Of a stretch of DNA of 64,000 nucleotides, positions 33,751 to 44,375 are shown in pieces. Origin of the DNA: Desmodesmus armatus. Lineage: Eukaryota > Chlorophyta > Chlorophyceae > Sphaeropleales > Scenedesmaceae. The stretch lies in contig VIIQ02000005.1 of NCBI GenBank assembly GCA_007449985.2, positions 682,001 through 746,000 of the forward strand. The letters are read 5' to 3'. How positions within the stretch are numbered: the first letter of the stretch is position 1; each line of letters begins with the position of its first letter. The notes beneath the pieces are model-generated. The model had not been told where the DNA came from. It worked only from the letters and a program-made list of their open reading frames with translations, and ran no database searches. The translations under genes and the position numbers were made by a program.

Positions 33751-35203
33751 ATGGCTGTTCAAAGTCAGCTGGCATCAGAAGCAGACTTTGCTGCCAGGCT
33801 AGCTACTGGAGGGTGCAAAGGTGCCCACAAATAAACAGTTAGCTGTCGTCTTTCGTTGCCGCAATTCACGTTCGAAATCCACTGGCTGTGCACACCACGC
33901 TGCTTGCTGGGCAACTGCGATGTGCTGCTGCAGTTGTTGAGGTCTTCTCAGAGTGGGCTGGGCCATGCAAAAGCATACTGCCAACAATCAAGAAGTTACG
34001 CCTGGAGGGAAAGGATGAGGAGTAAGGACACTGACGCTGCTGGCCAGTACCAATTGCAGCATGGGCATTCAACCATATGCAGACCCAGCATCCACCATGC
34101 AGCTTACCAGCAGGGAACTGTGATTTCGAATGAATTTGGCATGCTAGTCAGCACTGCATGTTTTCATGGCTGCAGGATGTTGGGGTTCTTCTTGATATCA
34201 GCAGAGGCCTGCTCACACCATGAACAGCTGAGGGAACACCAGGGCAAGTCAGAGCCGCTGTTCCTGGTGTACAGGGTAAGCAGCAAGGACCTCGCAGCGC
34301 TGTGCACCACAGCCCTCCGCTGGCTCACCTATATAGCTGCACAGTTCCTTGCATATGGTCGTTTTGCCACCCACCTTGTTCCTGCCTAGCAAGCGCATGC
34401 AGTGGTAGGACGCAGGCAGCACACCTTGGCTAACCGTCCGAGTACCGTGGAGTACGGTACTCCAGAACACAGCAGGTAGCCCTCTTGGCATGGCTGCAGG
34501 CGCACTTGTCTGAGCACACGTTGTGAGCAGCCGTTGATGTAGTCTGTGTCACATGAATCACACTGACGGTCAGCAACTGCAAACAAAGGGACCAGGTGCT
34601 AGACATATAGTCAACAGCAATGCATGACGAGCCGTTGCGTCCTGTATGTTCATGCAGAACGGGACACTCAAAAACAAGGTGCATGGTGCCAACATCCCCA
34701 GCCTCCTGGAGAGCTTGTCAGAGTGGGTAACACCCCTGCCAGGATTGGATGACCTGGAGGTACGCCGCGGCCTGCTTATGTGTGCTGGGGCCACGAGCAC
34801 GTCATGCCTACAATACACCCGTTGTGTTGGCTGGCGATGAAGCAGTGGACCCCTAGCGTGCCTCAAGTACCGGGGGGCGCGGGGAGGATATGGCCACTGC
34901 GGTGCAGTTTCACACTCCCCCCCCCCCCCGACTGAAGCAGTGCGTCTGGCATTCCGCATCATCTCACTCTCTCGCAAGCAGTGGGCCTTGCGCCACCTTT
35001 AGCACGTGCGATCCAGCTGTCTTGCAAATTTGACGCCGGTGCTCCGTGCGCCCTGCCCCCTGTGCTACCGCCTGACCCTGGTGTATGACTCATCCCTGCT
35101 GCTGTAGGAGAACCCCTTCTATTTGCAGGCCAAGGGCGAGAAGGATGGTGCCAGCAAAGATGGGAAGCGGGATAGCAAGGCCTCTGGCAGCAAGAAGAAG
35201 TGA
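33751..35203 (+). CDS. Thioredoxin-like protein with variant WAGPC site, possibly axonemal
   Basis: Five exons (33751-33820, 33934-34021, 34176-34275, 34658-34759, 35108-35203) give 151 aa in frame. The fold markers are VVEVFSEWAGPCKSI, where the first active-site Cys is Ala, a beta-strand FFLISAEA, and EPLFLVYRNG followed by GANIPSLLE, the block seen in TXNDC3/TXNDC6 and outer-dynein-arm thioredoxins. A Lys/Ser-rich tail follows (NPFYLQAKGEKDG, ending SKKK). With a single Cys it cannot act as a normal dithiol oxidoreductase. A structural or monothiol role is more likely. There is no NDP-kinase domain in reach. The axonemal assignment rests on remembered similarity and is inference. Confidence 0.72.
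34440..34462. repeat. 8-bp perfect hairpin in intron 3 of the thioredoxin-like gene
   Basis: GAGTACCG at 34440-34447 pairs with CGGTACTC at 34455-34462 across a 7-nt loop. Confidence 0.7.
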
Positions 35204-36554
35204 CTGGGCGATCAGTGGCTTGGCTGGCTGCAGTGCACTTGGCTTTGGGCAAACAACGTGGCGCATTTTGAAACTGGCTCACACCCAACCTTTTACCCAG
35301 AGCAGACAGGCCGTCATGTTACAATTTGGTAGCGTCGCTAACACAGATTGCTACAACGTTCAGGGCTCAGTACCTGACTTCACCCCCAATACTTCCAGCT
35401 GCTGCAGCATAGTCAACACTTGGTGGCCAGCAGAAACACAGTGCGCAACAGAACCCTGTGGCAAATCATGGCAGGTGTGGCTACGTGCACCCTGCTGGGT
35501 GTGATGCAGCTGTCCGGCACCCTTCACAGTAGAATGCATGGCCAATTGGGATGCAATAAACCTGTGCCAGCTTCAAGCCCAGGAGGCAGCTTCACCTCAA
35601 GCTTGGCACGTGCGGCAACAACAAACAAGATAGCCCCGCCACTTAGATAACGCACAGGACAATTGTGCTGGGCACTTGTATGATCAGGGGCTGAGCGCAC
35701 GGGACGTAATGTGTTTACATACTGACATCAGCCCACAATGAAGTGTCTGGTGGCGAGGCATGCCCCAGCAAAGCTGCAATACTACCTGAAGCCTGGAAGC
35801 AAGCGCCGCTCACACAACGGATGCCTGCCGTAAGACACCATCAAGACACATGTGCTGGCAGCATGCAGGCACTACTTCACCGGTGCATGTACCCAGCAAA
35901 CATGCGCTCCGGTGCCGACCTGCCTGCACTGGCTGCAGTGAACTCAGGCACACGGCACCTCGCCCACCCTTGTCTGAACGAACCCATGCTGCACAATACT
36001 GCCGATGCCGATCACTTTCCCACCAAGCAGCAACAAACGTTGGGCATCCCACTTTTGCAGGAAAAACACAAAACAGCATCACAGCGATAACCCAGACCGC
36101 GGGCCTGGCACATGCTGTTGCATATGATATTGGGTCTCGCCACCCCCCCCTCCATGTAACCTGCTGTGACTGTTGGATTCGCTAAACCACTCGAGGTGGC
36201 CCTCAGACAGGCACACATGGAAGGCACATGCCAGCACACCCGAGCACTCAGGCCAACAACCCACAAACCGCCCAGCTGGTAGCAATGTGAGACAACAACG
36301 TCTCCTTTGCTTTGTACAACTGTACACCTTCAAAACAACTCCCAGTTCTTGGTTCTTGCATGCCCCAGCCTGAACAGTATTTCGTGTTGTGCTAACATAC
36401 ACAGCAGCACCGCCTGTGTGATCACCCTCATTGCATTACAGCACCATCATGCACCACAGCTGCTAATGCTGCTCCTGAGCTACTCTGTACAGACACCCTG
36501 CTGCGGCAGGGCGGTAACTGCTGCAACATCTCTAGCAAACAAGGCGGCAGCTGC
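35204..36554. other. 1.35-kb convergent intergenic region
   Basis: It lies between convergent genes. No exon is supported. Minus-strand TGTAA motifs (TTACA near 35332 and 35717) and a plus-strand TGTAA near 36156 are possible poly(A) signals. Confidence 0.4.
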
Positions 36555-38595
36555 TCAGCGCACATAGCCAGCCAGTGTGCGCAGACCGGAGTTGGTGCGC
36601 AGACTGCCAAAGTCGCCGACAACCTTGTTCTTTGCGTACGCTGTGAGGCTGCCGTAGAATGCTGTCCGCCGCTCCTCGGCACTGCATGAGTGCAGATTGG
36701 GGGTGAGGGGGCGCTGCACCACGAGCTGCAGCAGCAAGGACAACAACAGCAGAGCAGGTGTCAGCACAGTCCCAGGAAGGGTGTGTGCAGGCAGCAGAAA
36801 CGTGCTGGGCACTGCCACATCTTTCAAGCAGTCCTGGCAGTGTCGGCCCGGCGATGCAGCCCTGTGTGACAAGCCTGACAGCTTGCGAACAAACTGGCAA
36901 AACCAGCCAATTAGCATGACAGCAAGCACTGTGCAGGATACATACCTTTGGCGCCTTGGGCTCCGTGGAAGGGTCAGACATGCGGTGGCGCAGGGCACTT
37001 GCTGTTGAGCGGGGCTCGGGTGCCACACTCCACACGAGCTTCTTGCTGTTTGACAGCAGCTGCTGGGGTGGTGCCGGGGCCTGGGGGTTGAAGGCCAGCG
37101 TCTGCACCATCTCCTGGCTCAGCCCGTGGCCGGGATTGGCAGTGCCACGTCCGCGCCAGGGCTTGTGGGGCTCCTCCTGCAAGTCACAAGTGGACAGAGC
37201 AGCATGAGGATCAGCGGCATTGTGGCGAGAACTGCATGACGAGTTCAAACCATGCTAGCTGCCTATTCTTACCATACTTTGCTGGCTCATGCACTGCCCT
37301 TGCAGGAAGACACATGCTGCTCGTTCCTGCCATCACCCTCCTGGTGGGGAAAGGGCCAGCCATAGGCCGCCGGCACAGCCCCGACAGTAGGCCAACATCG
37401 GTCTCACCTCAGCGACCACATTGACGCCCGCGCCCTTCATGCTGGATGTGTTGCTGCGCCCTGAGTAGGTCTGCAGGGCCCTCTGGTGGTTCTCGTCCAG
37501 GAACATGCGCGTGCCGCCGGCAGGCGCTGAAGCTGGCCGGGGGGAGGGGCACAGCAAGTCAGACCTGCAGGCACAGACAGCATAAGTTGCATCGCGGGTC
37601 AGGGTTGGCTGCATTGCTGACCGCAGCCTCAGTCCGTGGACAGTGCACAACCCACTTTGACTGCAGGGTCGCCACCAGCATGCCAATGCAGCTGTGACAA
37701 GTTGTTGCAGCTGTGCTGCCTGTCACCAGCAGGCGGTATAGTTGAGCATAGAAAGACAGACGAGTGCATGCAGGTGCAGGGCAACTCACTGGCTCTGGAA
37801 GCTCCTGTTGGGTACAATGCGCCTGCCTTGCATCCTTATTTGCATCCCCTCCTGGTCATCACGAGGAGGTATGCCCTTGCCGAGGCGCAGCACACGCTGG
37901 CCGTGGATGGAGTTGGCTGCAACAGCAACAGACAGGTGGGGCAGCAGTTCAACGCAAACGCTAGGTGTGGTACTGCTGATATGAGGGTTGTCATTGTGGG
38001 TGGCTACCAGGACACAACAGCTCACTTGACATGCAAACCCCCCAAAGAGCATGCGGTTGATGGCTTGGACATGAAAGGCACACCAACAGCTGGCCCATCC
38101 AACAGGTTCCACCCCAAGCATCTGCTGTGCGACCCCCCCCCCCAAGCCACCACTGCCTGCATGCACAGCTGCTGCTGGAGGTATCAATGTGCAGACCAGC
38201 TTGAGGTCACAGTGTGCTATGCTGTCCAGCCTGCCTGCAGATACTCACGATGCTGGTAATTCTCAGGTGGGCCCTGCACTTGCTTCTTGATGCGCCTGCT
38301 GGTCTCCCAGTGGTACAGGAACTCCACATAGCGGTTGCTGTATTTGCGCTCCGGTCTGGAATCTGAGCATGAAAGAAAAAGACAGACTCCGGTGTGATGC
38401 AACCTTGGCAAAGTGAGCAAGCAGGGGGGGAACAGTAAGCTGCTGCCAGGTCACCATCCAAAGCGCCCCACTACTGCCATGCAGAGCTGTATAGCAAACT
38501 GGAAGCACTCGTAGACATCATTTGCAGCTGGCCGGGCCTCTGTGAGCGCTAGTTGGCGCACCTTGCATCTGTCCGCCAAAATCATTGCGCGCCAT
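36555..38595 (-). CDS. Unknown basic 224-residue protein
   Basis: Exons 38562-38595, 38249-38362, 37408-37532, 36946-37176 and 36555-36725 join with matching phases to 224 aa beginning MARNDFGGQMQ. The start is supported by this phase agreement, and an acceptor just upstream (38616/38617) suggests a 5' UTR intron. The protein is rich in Arg, Ser, Pro and Asn with no membrane segment, signal or known domain that I can see. Blocks worth searching are SNRYVEFLYHWETSRRIKK, NHQRALQTYSGRSNTSS, PWRGRGTANPGHGLSQEM and KNKVVGDFGSLRTNSGLR. Short aromatic/Arg motifs in a disordered basic protein resemble microtubule inner or flagella-associated proteins, but that is a guess. It is head to head with the SEC14-like gene. 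Confidence 0.6.
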
Positions 38596-39303
38596 GTGGC
38601 TCCGGAGTGCCTTCCGCTGCACAACAAAAACACACACTCAAGAACAGTGCCAATGGAGCTGTCCTGCAGGCTGCTGCAATCCTTTCGTGACACGGTGGCA
38701 GAAGGGGGATGCAAAAAGCTTGTTGTGAATATACCTGAGGAAGCTGGAAGCTGCGAACTGCTCTTCAGATGTCTCTTATTGTTCCAAATGGCCCAGCTGA
38801 GCTGCCTATCCACCTAAGAGTTACTGAGCACTAAACTAAAAATGACAACTGCTTGCGGAACGTATATACAGATGGCTATATACAAGAGAATGTATGTACA
38901 GGCTTCACACTGAATGCTGCGCTTGCACCTCTGCTCCATCTGTTGGGGAGTCGGTGAGGGAGACAGGGCAAAAACCTGTCATGTGGGGCATGGTGGTGGA
39001 CGCAAGGGGTCAGCTGTTTCATGCCGTTTCGTGCATGTGTGTCTTGGTCAATTGTTCGTGGACCCCCTGCTTGCCTTCCTGCTTGTGTCTCAGTCTCCAG
39101 CTGTCCATTCAAGCTACAACAGCACCTCAGCTCTCACACAGAGCCCAGCATGGGATGCCACATCAGATGTGCTGGTTACAGCTTATGTTCTTTTGTTCTC
39201 TGATCCTCAGCTCTGCCAAGGAGATCAGCATTTCAACTCACAGCATTTGCAACTCCAAAGTGAAGCAGCCACCAGCAGCCAAACTTGAAGTTTCAGGGCC
39301 ACA
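38596..39303. promoter_or_regulatory. Divergent region between the unknown protein and the SEC14-like gene
   Basis: About 700 bp with no supported coding exon. A TATA-like stretch (TATATACA near 38863 and 38877) is present but far from both starts. Confidence 0.35.
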
Positions 39304-42300
39304 ATGACTAAAGAGTCTATATCCTCGGCCCCTGTCCACAAGTTCCAGGGGCACATGCCCTACCCCCCAGAGGACAGGATCGATGACTGGGGCCTCAACG
39401 TTGAGCAGCAGGCAAGGCCGCAGTTGCCGTCACATGGCTGTCCTAGCTTATAGTTCCAGCATTGAGAACACTTTCAGGCGTTGCTGTGCCGCCCCTATCG
39501 CAGCAGAGCAGCAGCAGGCAGTTTCTGCTCCTTCAGAACGCCCTGTTGGTTGCTGCTGCAGGAGAGTGCTGTGGAGCAGTTCAGGCAGGAGTTGGAGGCA
39601 CGCAGCGCTTGGCGCAAGGATGATCATGGTGAGGGAAGGCAGCAAGTGTTGCATGTCATGATCAGACGAGCCCCTTCAAGCAGCAGCATCAGGCCAGAAT
39701 CTGACACACTGTGGGGGTTGACGAACACCTCTCAACAGCCTACTGGCATATCATGGTCTGGGGTTGGGTCCTTGGGGCGACTGATGCTGTGCTGCCCCTT
39801 GTAAGCCCACTATGCAGTTGGAGACTTCAATTCATCCTGCTGTGCTGGTGTGTTTGGGGCCCTGCCACAGACTACTATACGCTGCTGCGGTTCCTGCGTG
39901 CGCGCAACTATGAGTTGGACAAGGCCATGAAGATGTGGCTGGACACCTTGGAGTGGCGCACAGAGTACGATGTGGACGCAATCCTGGATGCCTTTGTGTT
40001 TCATGAGCGGGAGCAGTTCCTCATGGCATACCCGCAAGGGTACCACAAAACAGACAAGCTGGTAAGCACACAGACACCAGGGACAGGAAAGCAGGGGAAC
40101 AACACACCAGCAAGGCTGCCTGAAGCTGGGGCTTTCGAGGTGAAAGCGCAGGATTCCTTAGCCCAGCAATGCCACTCCACAGCTACAGCAGGGCTGTATG
40201 CAACCGTCATCAGCACACTTGAGTTTAGTCACAAGATCATGTCCATGTCAAGAGGCTGGGGTGCTCTGCGCGGGTGTATTGGGGAGTATGTTACATGGAC
40301 ATTTTCGCCAAACAACAATGGCATTCATCTATTGCTGCTGTAGGGCCGGCCTGTCTACATTCAGCTGCTGGGCAAGATCGACATCAGCACACTCAAGCAG
40401 ATTACCACGGAGGAGCGGATGATCAAGTTTCACATACAGGAGTATGAGCGCTGCGGCAAGGTCATCATGCCCATCTGCAGTAGGCTGGCAGGCCGGCAGA
40501 TAGACCAGACCTTTGGCATCATGGATGTCAAGGGTGAGTGGCAGGTGGTTCCTGGGGCGAGAGGGGCACGTTGGAGGATTGACGCGTGAAGATGGAGCAG
40601 AAGCCGTGCAGCCTCATGCAGCAGAGTTGGCGCGCGCTGCAAGAAGCAGCAGTGGGACAGCGCACTGTTGGATTTCCATGCATGTTTGCATGAGCAACAG
40701 CGTTCATAACAGCAGCAGTTGTCGCTCCTGCCGCCCCTGATGGTGTTGTCGATGGCAACGTGGCAGCAGTGCAGCGTGCGGTAGCAGCTGCATTGTGGTG
40801 CAGCAGCAGGAAAGTCACCATGCAGCTGAGCAGCAGGCAGCGATAGGACTGGCGCGCGCTGTGCGCAGCAAAGCCTGAGTGTAGCGTGCTGCAGCAGGCA
40901 TGTTAAATGCTGCTGCATGGTGCACATGCGCAACTGCTGTTCGTTCATGCCGTCTCTCCTGCAGGTGTTGGACTGAGCCACTTGTCCGGCGAGGTGAAAC
41001 GGCTGATGAGCACACTGACGAAGTATGACCAGGACAATTACCCTGAGATGCTGGGGCGCATTTGTATCATCAATGCGCCCATGGTGTTCAAGGCTATATG
41101 GCAACTCGTCAAGCCACTGCTCAACCCACGTACGCTGTCGAAGATACAGGTGTGTGAAGGTCAAACAGCAGGGCATGCGGTGCAGGGCATGCAGCAGTGT
41201 CGAGTTGTGGACGCATCCCGCTGGGCATTGCAAGACTGCTGGCTGCCTAGCGGCACGCACGGTGTCTCCCATTGGCGCTGACTAAGCAGCAGGTCAAAGA
41301 GGTGAGTTGCCGCGTACTGTTGTTCCACATTGGCGCTGCTGCTTGTGCAGATCTGTCAGTCGGACTACAAGAAGGACTTGCTGCAGTGGATCGAGCCTGA
41401 CAACCTGCCTGATTGGCTGGGTGGGCGGTCCAAGGGCACACTGCTGGATGACGTGGGGCCATGGAGCGACCCAGAGGTGCTGCGGCGCATGGAGGGACAG
41501 CTCAACGTGGCAGCCAAGGCACTCAAACGCATGAGCACGCTGCCGCCAGTGCCAGGGGACGGGCAGCTGGGGGTCATGGACGAGGTGGCAGACGGCTACC
41601 ACTCACCCAGGTGAGCAAGTTCACGGTCACCTGTTCAATCTCGATGTATCTCATTTTCATCGTCTGCATGGCATTCCTGCCTTTGGTGAAGACACGCTTG
41701 CGTTATCAGCAGCGGCGATCGCCCGAGGTAGGCCTGATCGACCCTCGTCGCGGAGTTCCGCCACTTGCATACTCGGCGGAAGGTCGATCAGACGTTCAAT
41801 ATTGTTGCGACTAAGCTAACCGAAAGACCACGTATTGCTGTCACGGCGGCTTCACAAAACATCTGGGTGCACTGGGGTTGTCCTTAGTGCCTTCTTCATC
41901 TGCCAGTCAACGCAGCAGGCAGCTGTTCACCCTTCCAACCATGTCTGAACATTGTGGGGTGCAGGAGCCTCAGGAGTAGAAGGGTACGTTGTCTGGCCGC
42001 TTGCCTGCATAATGAAACATCCTATGGCATGCCCTGAGTGAAAATGTTCATGCTTGCTTGTCTGCCCCTTGCTGTGTTGACAGGTCTGAGGCGTCTTTTG
42101 TGTCAATCAGCAGCAGCACAGCGCCGTCAGATAGCAACAGCATGCCCCTCTTGTCGCATGCGGGCTCGGGCGTGTACCAGCAGCAGCAGGTGCAGCGGGG
42201 CCCCAGCGTGACAGGGGACGACAGCGCCTCTGTTGGTGCAGCGGACAGCCCCCACCATGAAGCCAGCATAACAGCAGCGCCGGGCAGCACTGTGCTGACG

Positions 42301-43216
42301 ATAGCAGCCATCAATGCACACAAGTAAGCCAACCATTGAAATTTTTTTGGGGGAGGGGGCTGTCAATGCTGCTGCCTTTGATAATCCGTTTGCTAGTGCT
42401 GGCCTGTACCTGTTTTCAAATCCGGGTCCTGTCAGGCATGCTGACCAAGCACAATTGTTTGCTTTCTTGATGCCTTGGATGCCCTGTAGTCGGTCAGCAG
42501 TTGTTCTTGTGAGAGCGGGATTGGCGCGGCTGCACTGAGACTGTGTTGTGTTGCACATTGTTGATTTTCCAGGCAGCGCAATCTGCTGGAGCGCATGGGG
42601 GCGCTTGAGGCGGCGTACGCAGAGCAGATGCAGCGTCTCAAGGGCTACATGCCCGCCAGCGCATTCAGCCGGTTGCGGGGGCGGCTCAGCAGCGGCGTGG
42701 GTGCTGGCGGCAGCGTGATGCAGCGCATGGAGCTGTTGGAGGAGGGCTTGGAGCTGCTGCTGCGAGCGCAGGAGCTGTCTTGGCAGTCGGAGCAGCAGCA
42801 GAAGCGGCGAGACAGGTGTTGTGGTGGCTGCACAATATGTTGAGTCGTGGGGGTTCTGGGGCAAGGTATTTATGAGCAGCCGGCTTGTATGGCGCGGGTT
42901 GCTGCTCACGTGTGCTGCATGTGTATGCAGACTGACGTGACATGACTAATCATGGGGGCGGGGGTATCAAGCACAGGTCCACAGTGCAGGCTCGGTTTTG
43001 CATGGCTAGTCAGACCAGCAAGGGAGTGTGTACATGGAAGGTCGTGCTTCTTGCATTCAGGCGTGTACTATCTGCCTTCACAGGCTGCCGAGGCTCCTGG
43101 TTGGCAAGCATAGGGTGCTGCCGTTGACTCAGCTGTTCCTGCAGGCAGTGGCCTGGCCACTCTGGCCATCTTGCAGGCAAATGCAGCTGCATGGCATGTC
43201 CCAATCTGCATGGTAG
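39304..43216 (+). CDS. SEC14-like (CRAL-TRIO) phosphatidylinositol/lipid transfer protein
   Basis: Nine exons (39304-39411, 39562-39628, 39871-40061, 40344-40533, 40965-41149, 41351-41610, 42084-42323, 42573-42815, 43084-43216) give 538 aa in frame. The CRAL-TRIO N domain is seen in YYTLLRFLRARNYELDKAMKM, and the lipid-binding domain in GRPVYIQLLGKID, FGIMDVKGVGLSHL, YPEMLGRICIINAPMVFKAIW and KPLLNPRTLSKI. The final GGRSKGTLLDD is at the usual end of the domain. Sec14 proteins exchange phosphatidylinositol and phosphatidylcholine between membranes and steer PI4P synthesis. A Ser/Gln-rich linker, a predicted helix with ERMGALEAAYAEQMQRLKGY and a hydrophobic tail follow, a layout like plant SFH proteins. 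Intron 1 begins GC rather than GT. Confidence 0.9.
41734..41791. repeat. Two-part hairpin in intron 6 of the SEC14-like gene
   Basis: CTGATCGACC (41734-41743) pairs perfectly with GGTCGATCAG (41782-41791). Inside, TTCCGCC pairs with GGCGGAA. A 12-nt bulge separates the two helices on the 5' side. Confidence 0.8.
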
Positions 43217-44375
43217 CTATCCGCATCTGGTTGCTGGATGGTCAGGTTAGGTATCCTTTGTATTTACTTTGTCGTTTCTAACAAGGTGTGCTTGCCCCAG
43301 GCATGTGAGGCGGTTGTGCTGCCCGCAGCACACACAAAGCCCGCCATGTTTCCCATCATCGCTCAGCAGCTTGTGCTGGAGCATCTGTTCTTTTGATGGT
43401 AGCCGGGATGGCCATGTACGCTGTTGAACGCTGGCCTAATCAATGCCTCAGTCAGTATACAGCCGTGGGTGGTGTGTGTGTCTTCACACCTGCGGAATCG
43501 GCCAGTGTGTGTGCCAGTGTCTGGTGTAGAGTGAGAGAGTGGCCTTCGTGCTGCCACCACTGCATGTGTTTGCTGTGTTGAACGTGTGCAATCCTGTGCA
43601 CCGCATGCGGTGCACAGGGGCTTCTTTGTACCACCCTTTCAGTGGTGGCAAGGGGAGTGGCATGTGCTGGCGGCTGTACCAAACGCTGTTGAGTGAAACA
43701 CATGTTGATGTGCTTATCAAAGCACCCTGCAGGTAATGCATCAGTGTGCATGCTGCAGTCTTGTTGGTGGGGACCCGCACAGCTTCACATGTGCCGGTGT
43801 AACTGCCTGAATGTTGATGAAGCTATGGCACTGACTTCAATTGCATCATGCTGGTGCCTGCGCCATTGACCTGGTCGTCAGACGCCTGTGCATGGCGACA
43901 GCAGAGCGGAGCAGAGCAGAGCACAAACCCCAGCTCAACAACCAGCGCATGTGGGTGCATCGCTTACAGCACCACAAACAACATACGGCGCCTGTGCACC
44001 TGGCAGGGTTTGATGCAGAGTGAGGCTTGCGAACAGTTCGTGTGCCCCAGAGAGCAGCATGGCATAGTATATGACATGCACAAGGAGACCATGCGGGATG
44101 TCGATGTCCTATCTAATGCACATGCACAAACAAATCCTGGTGCAATGCAGCAACATACATTAAGATGCTGCTCAGGATGGGGATCCTTGCAACCATGGCT
44201 GACAATATACAAAAGAACAACTGGGTATACCAACACAAAAAAACTCAGTACAACAGTTGTGCAGGTTGGCCTGTCCTGCAGCAGGGAGCGCATGCCCTGC
44301 AGTGCAATGGTGCCGCAGTGCATTTTAGCACGGCATGATCACACTACAGCAACCACACTGCTGAAAAACACACTG
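43217..44375. other. Convergent intergenic region SEC14-like / primase
   Basis: It should contain both 3' UTRs: TGTAA at 43798-43802 (+) and TTACA at 43964-43968 (minus-strand TGTAA). I searched it for a helicase domain continuing the leftward primase gene and found none. Confidence 0.5.
43798..43802 (+). terminator. Candidate poly(A) signal TGTAA for the SEC14-like gene
   Basis: TGTAA in sense orientation lies about 580 bp past the stop codon. Confidence 0.3.

Noticed and set aside
43230..44370. Search for a helicase domain downstream of the primase on the minus strand
   Set aside because: No Walker A, Walker B or H4-like peptide is present in any minus frame, so the gene appears truly primase-only within this window.
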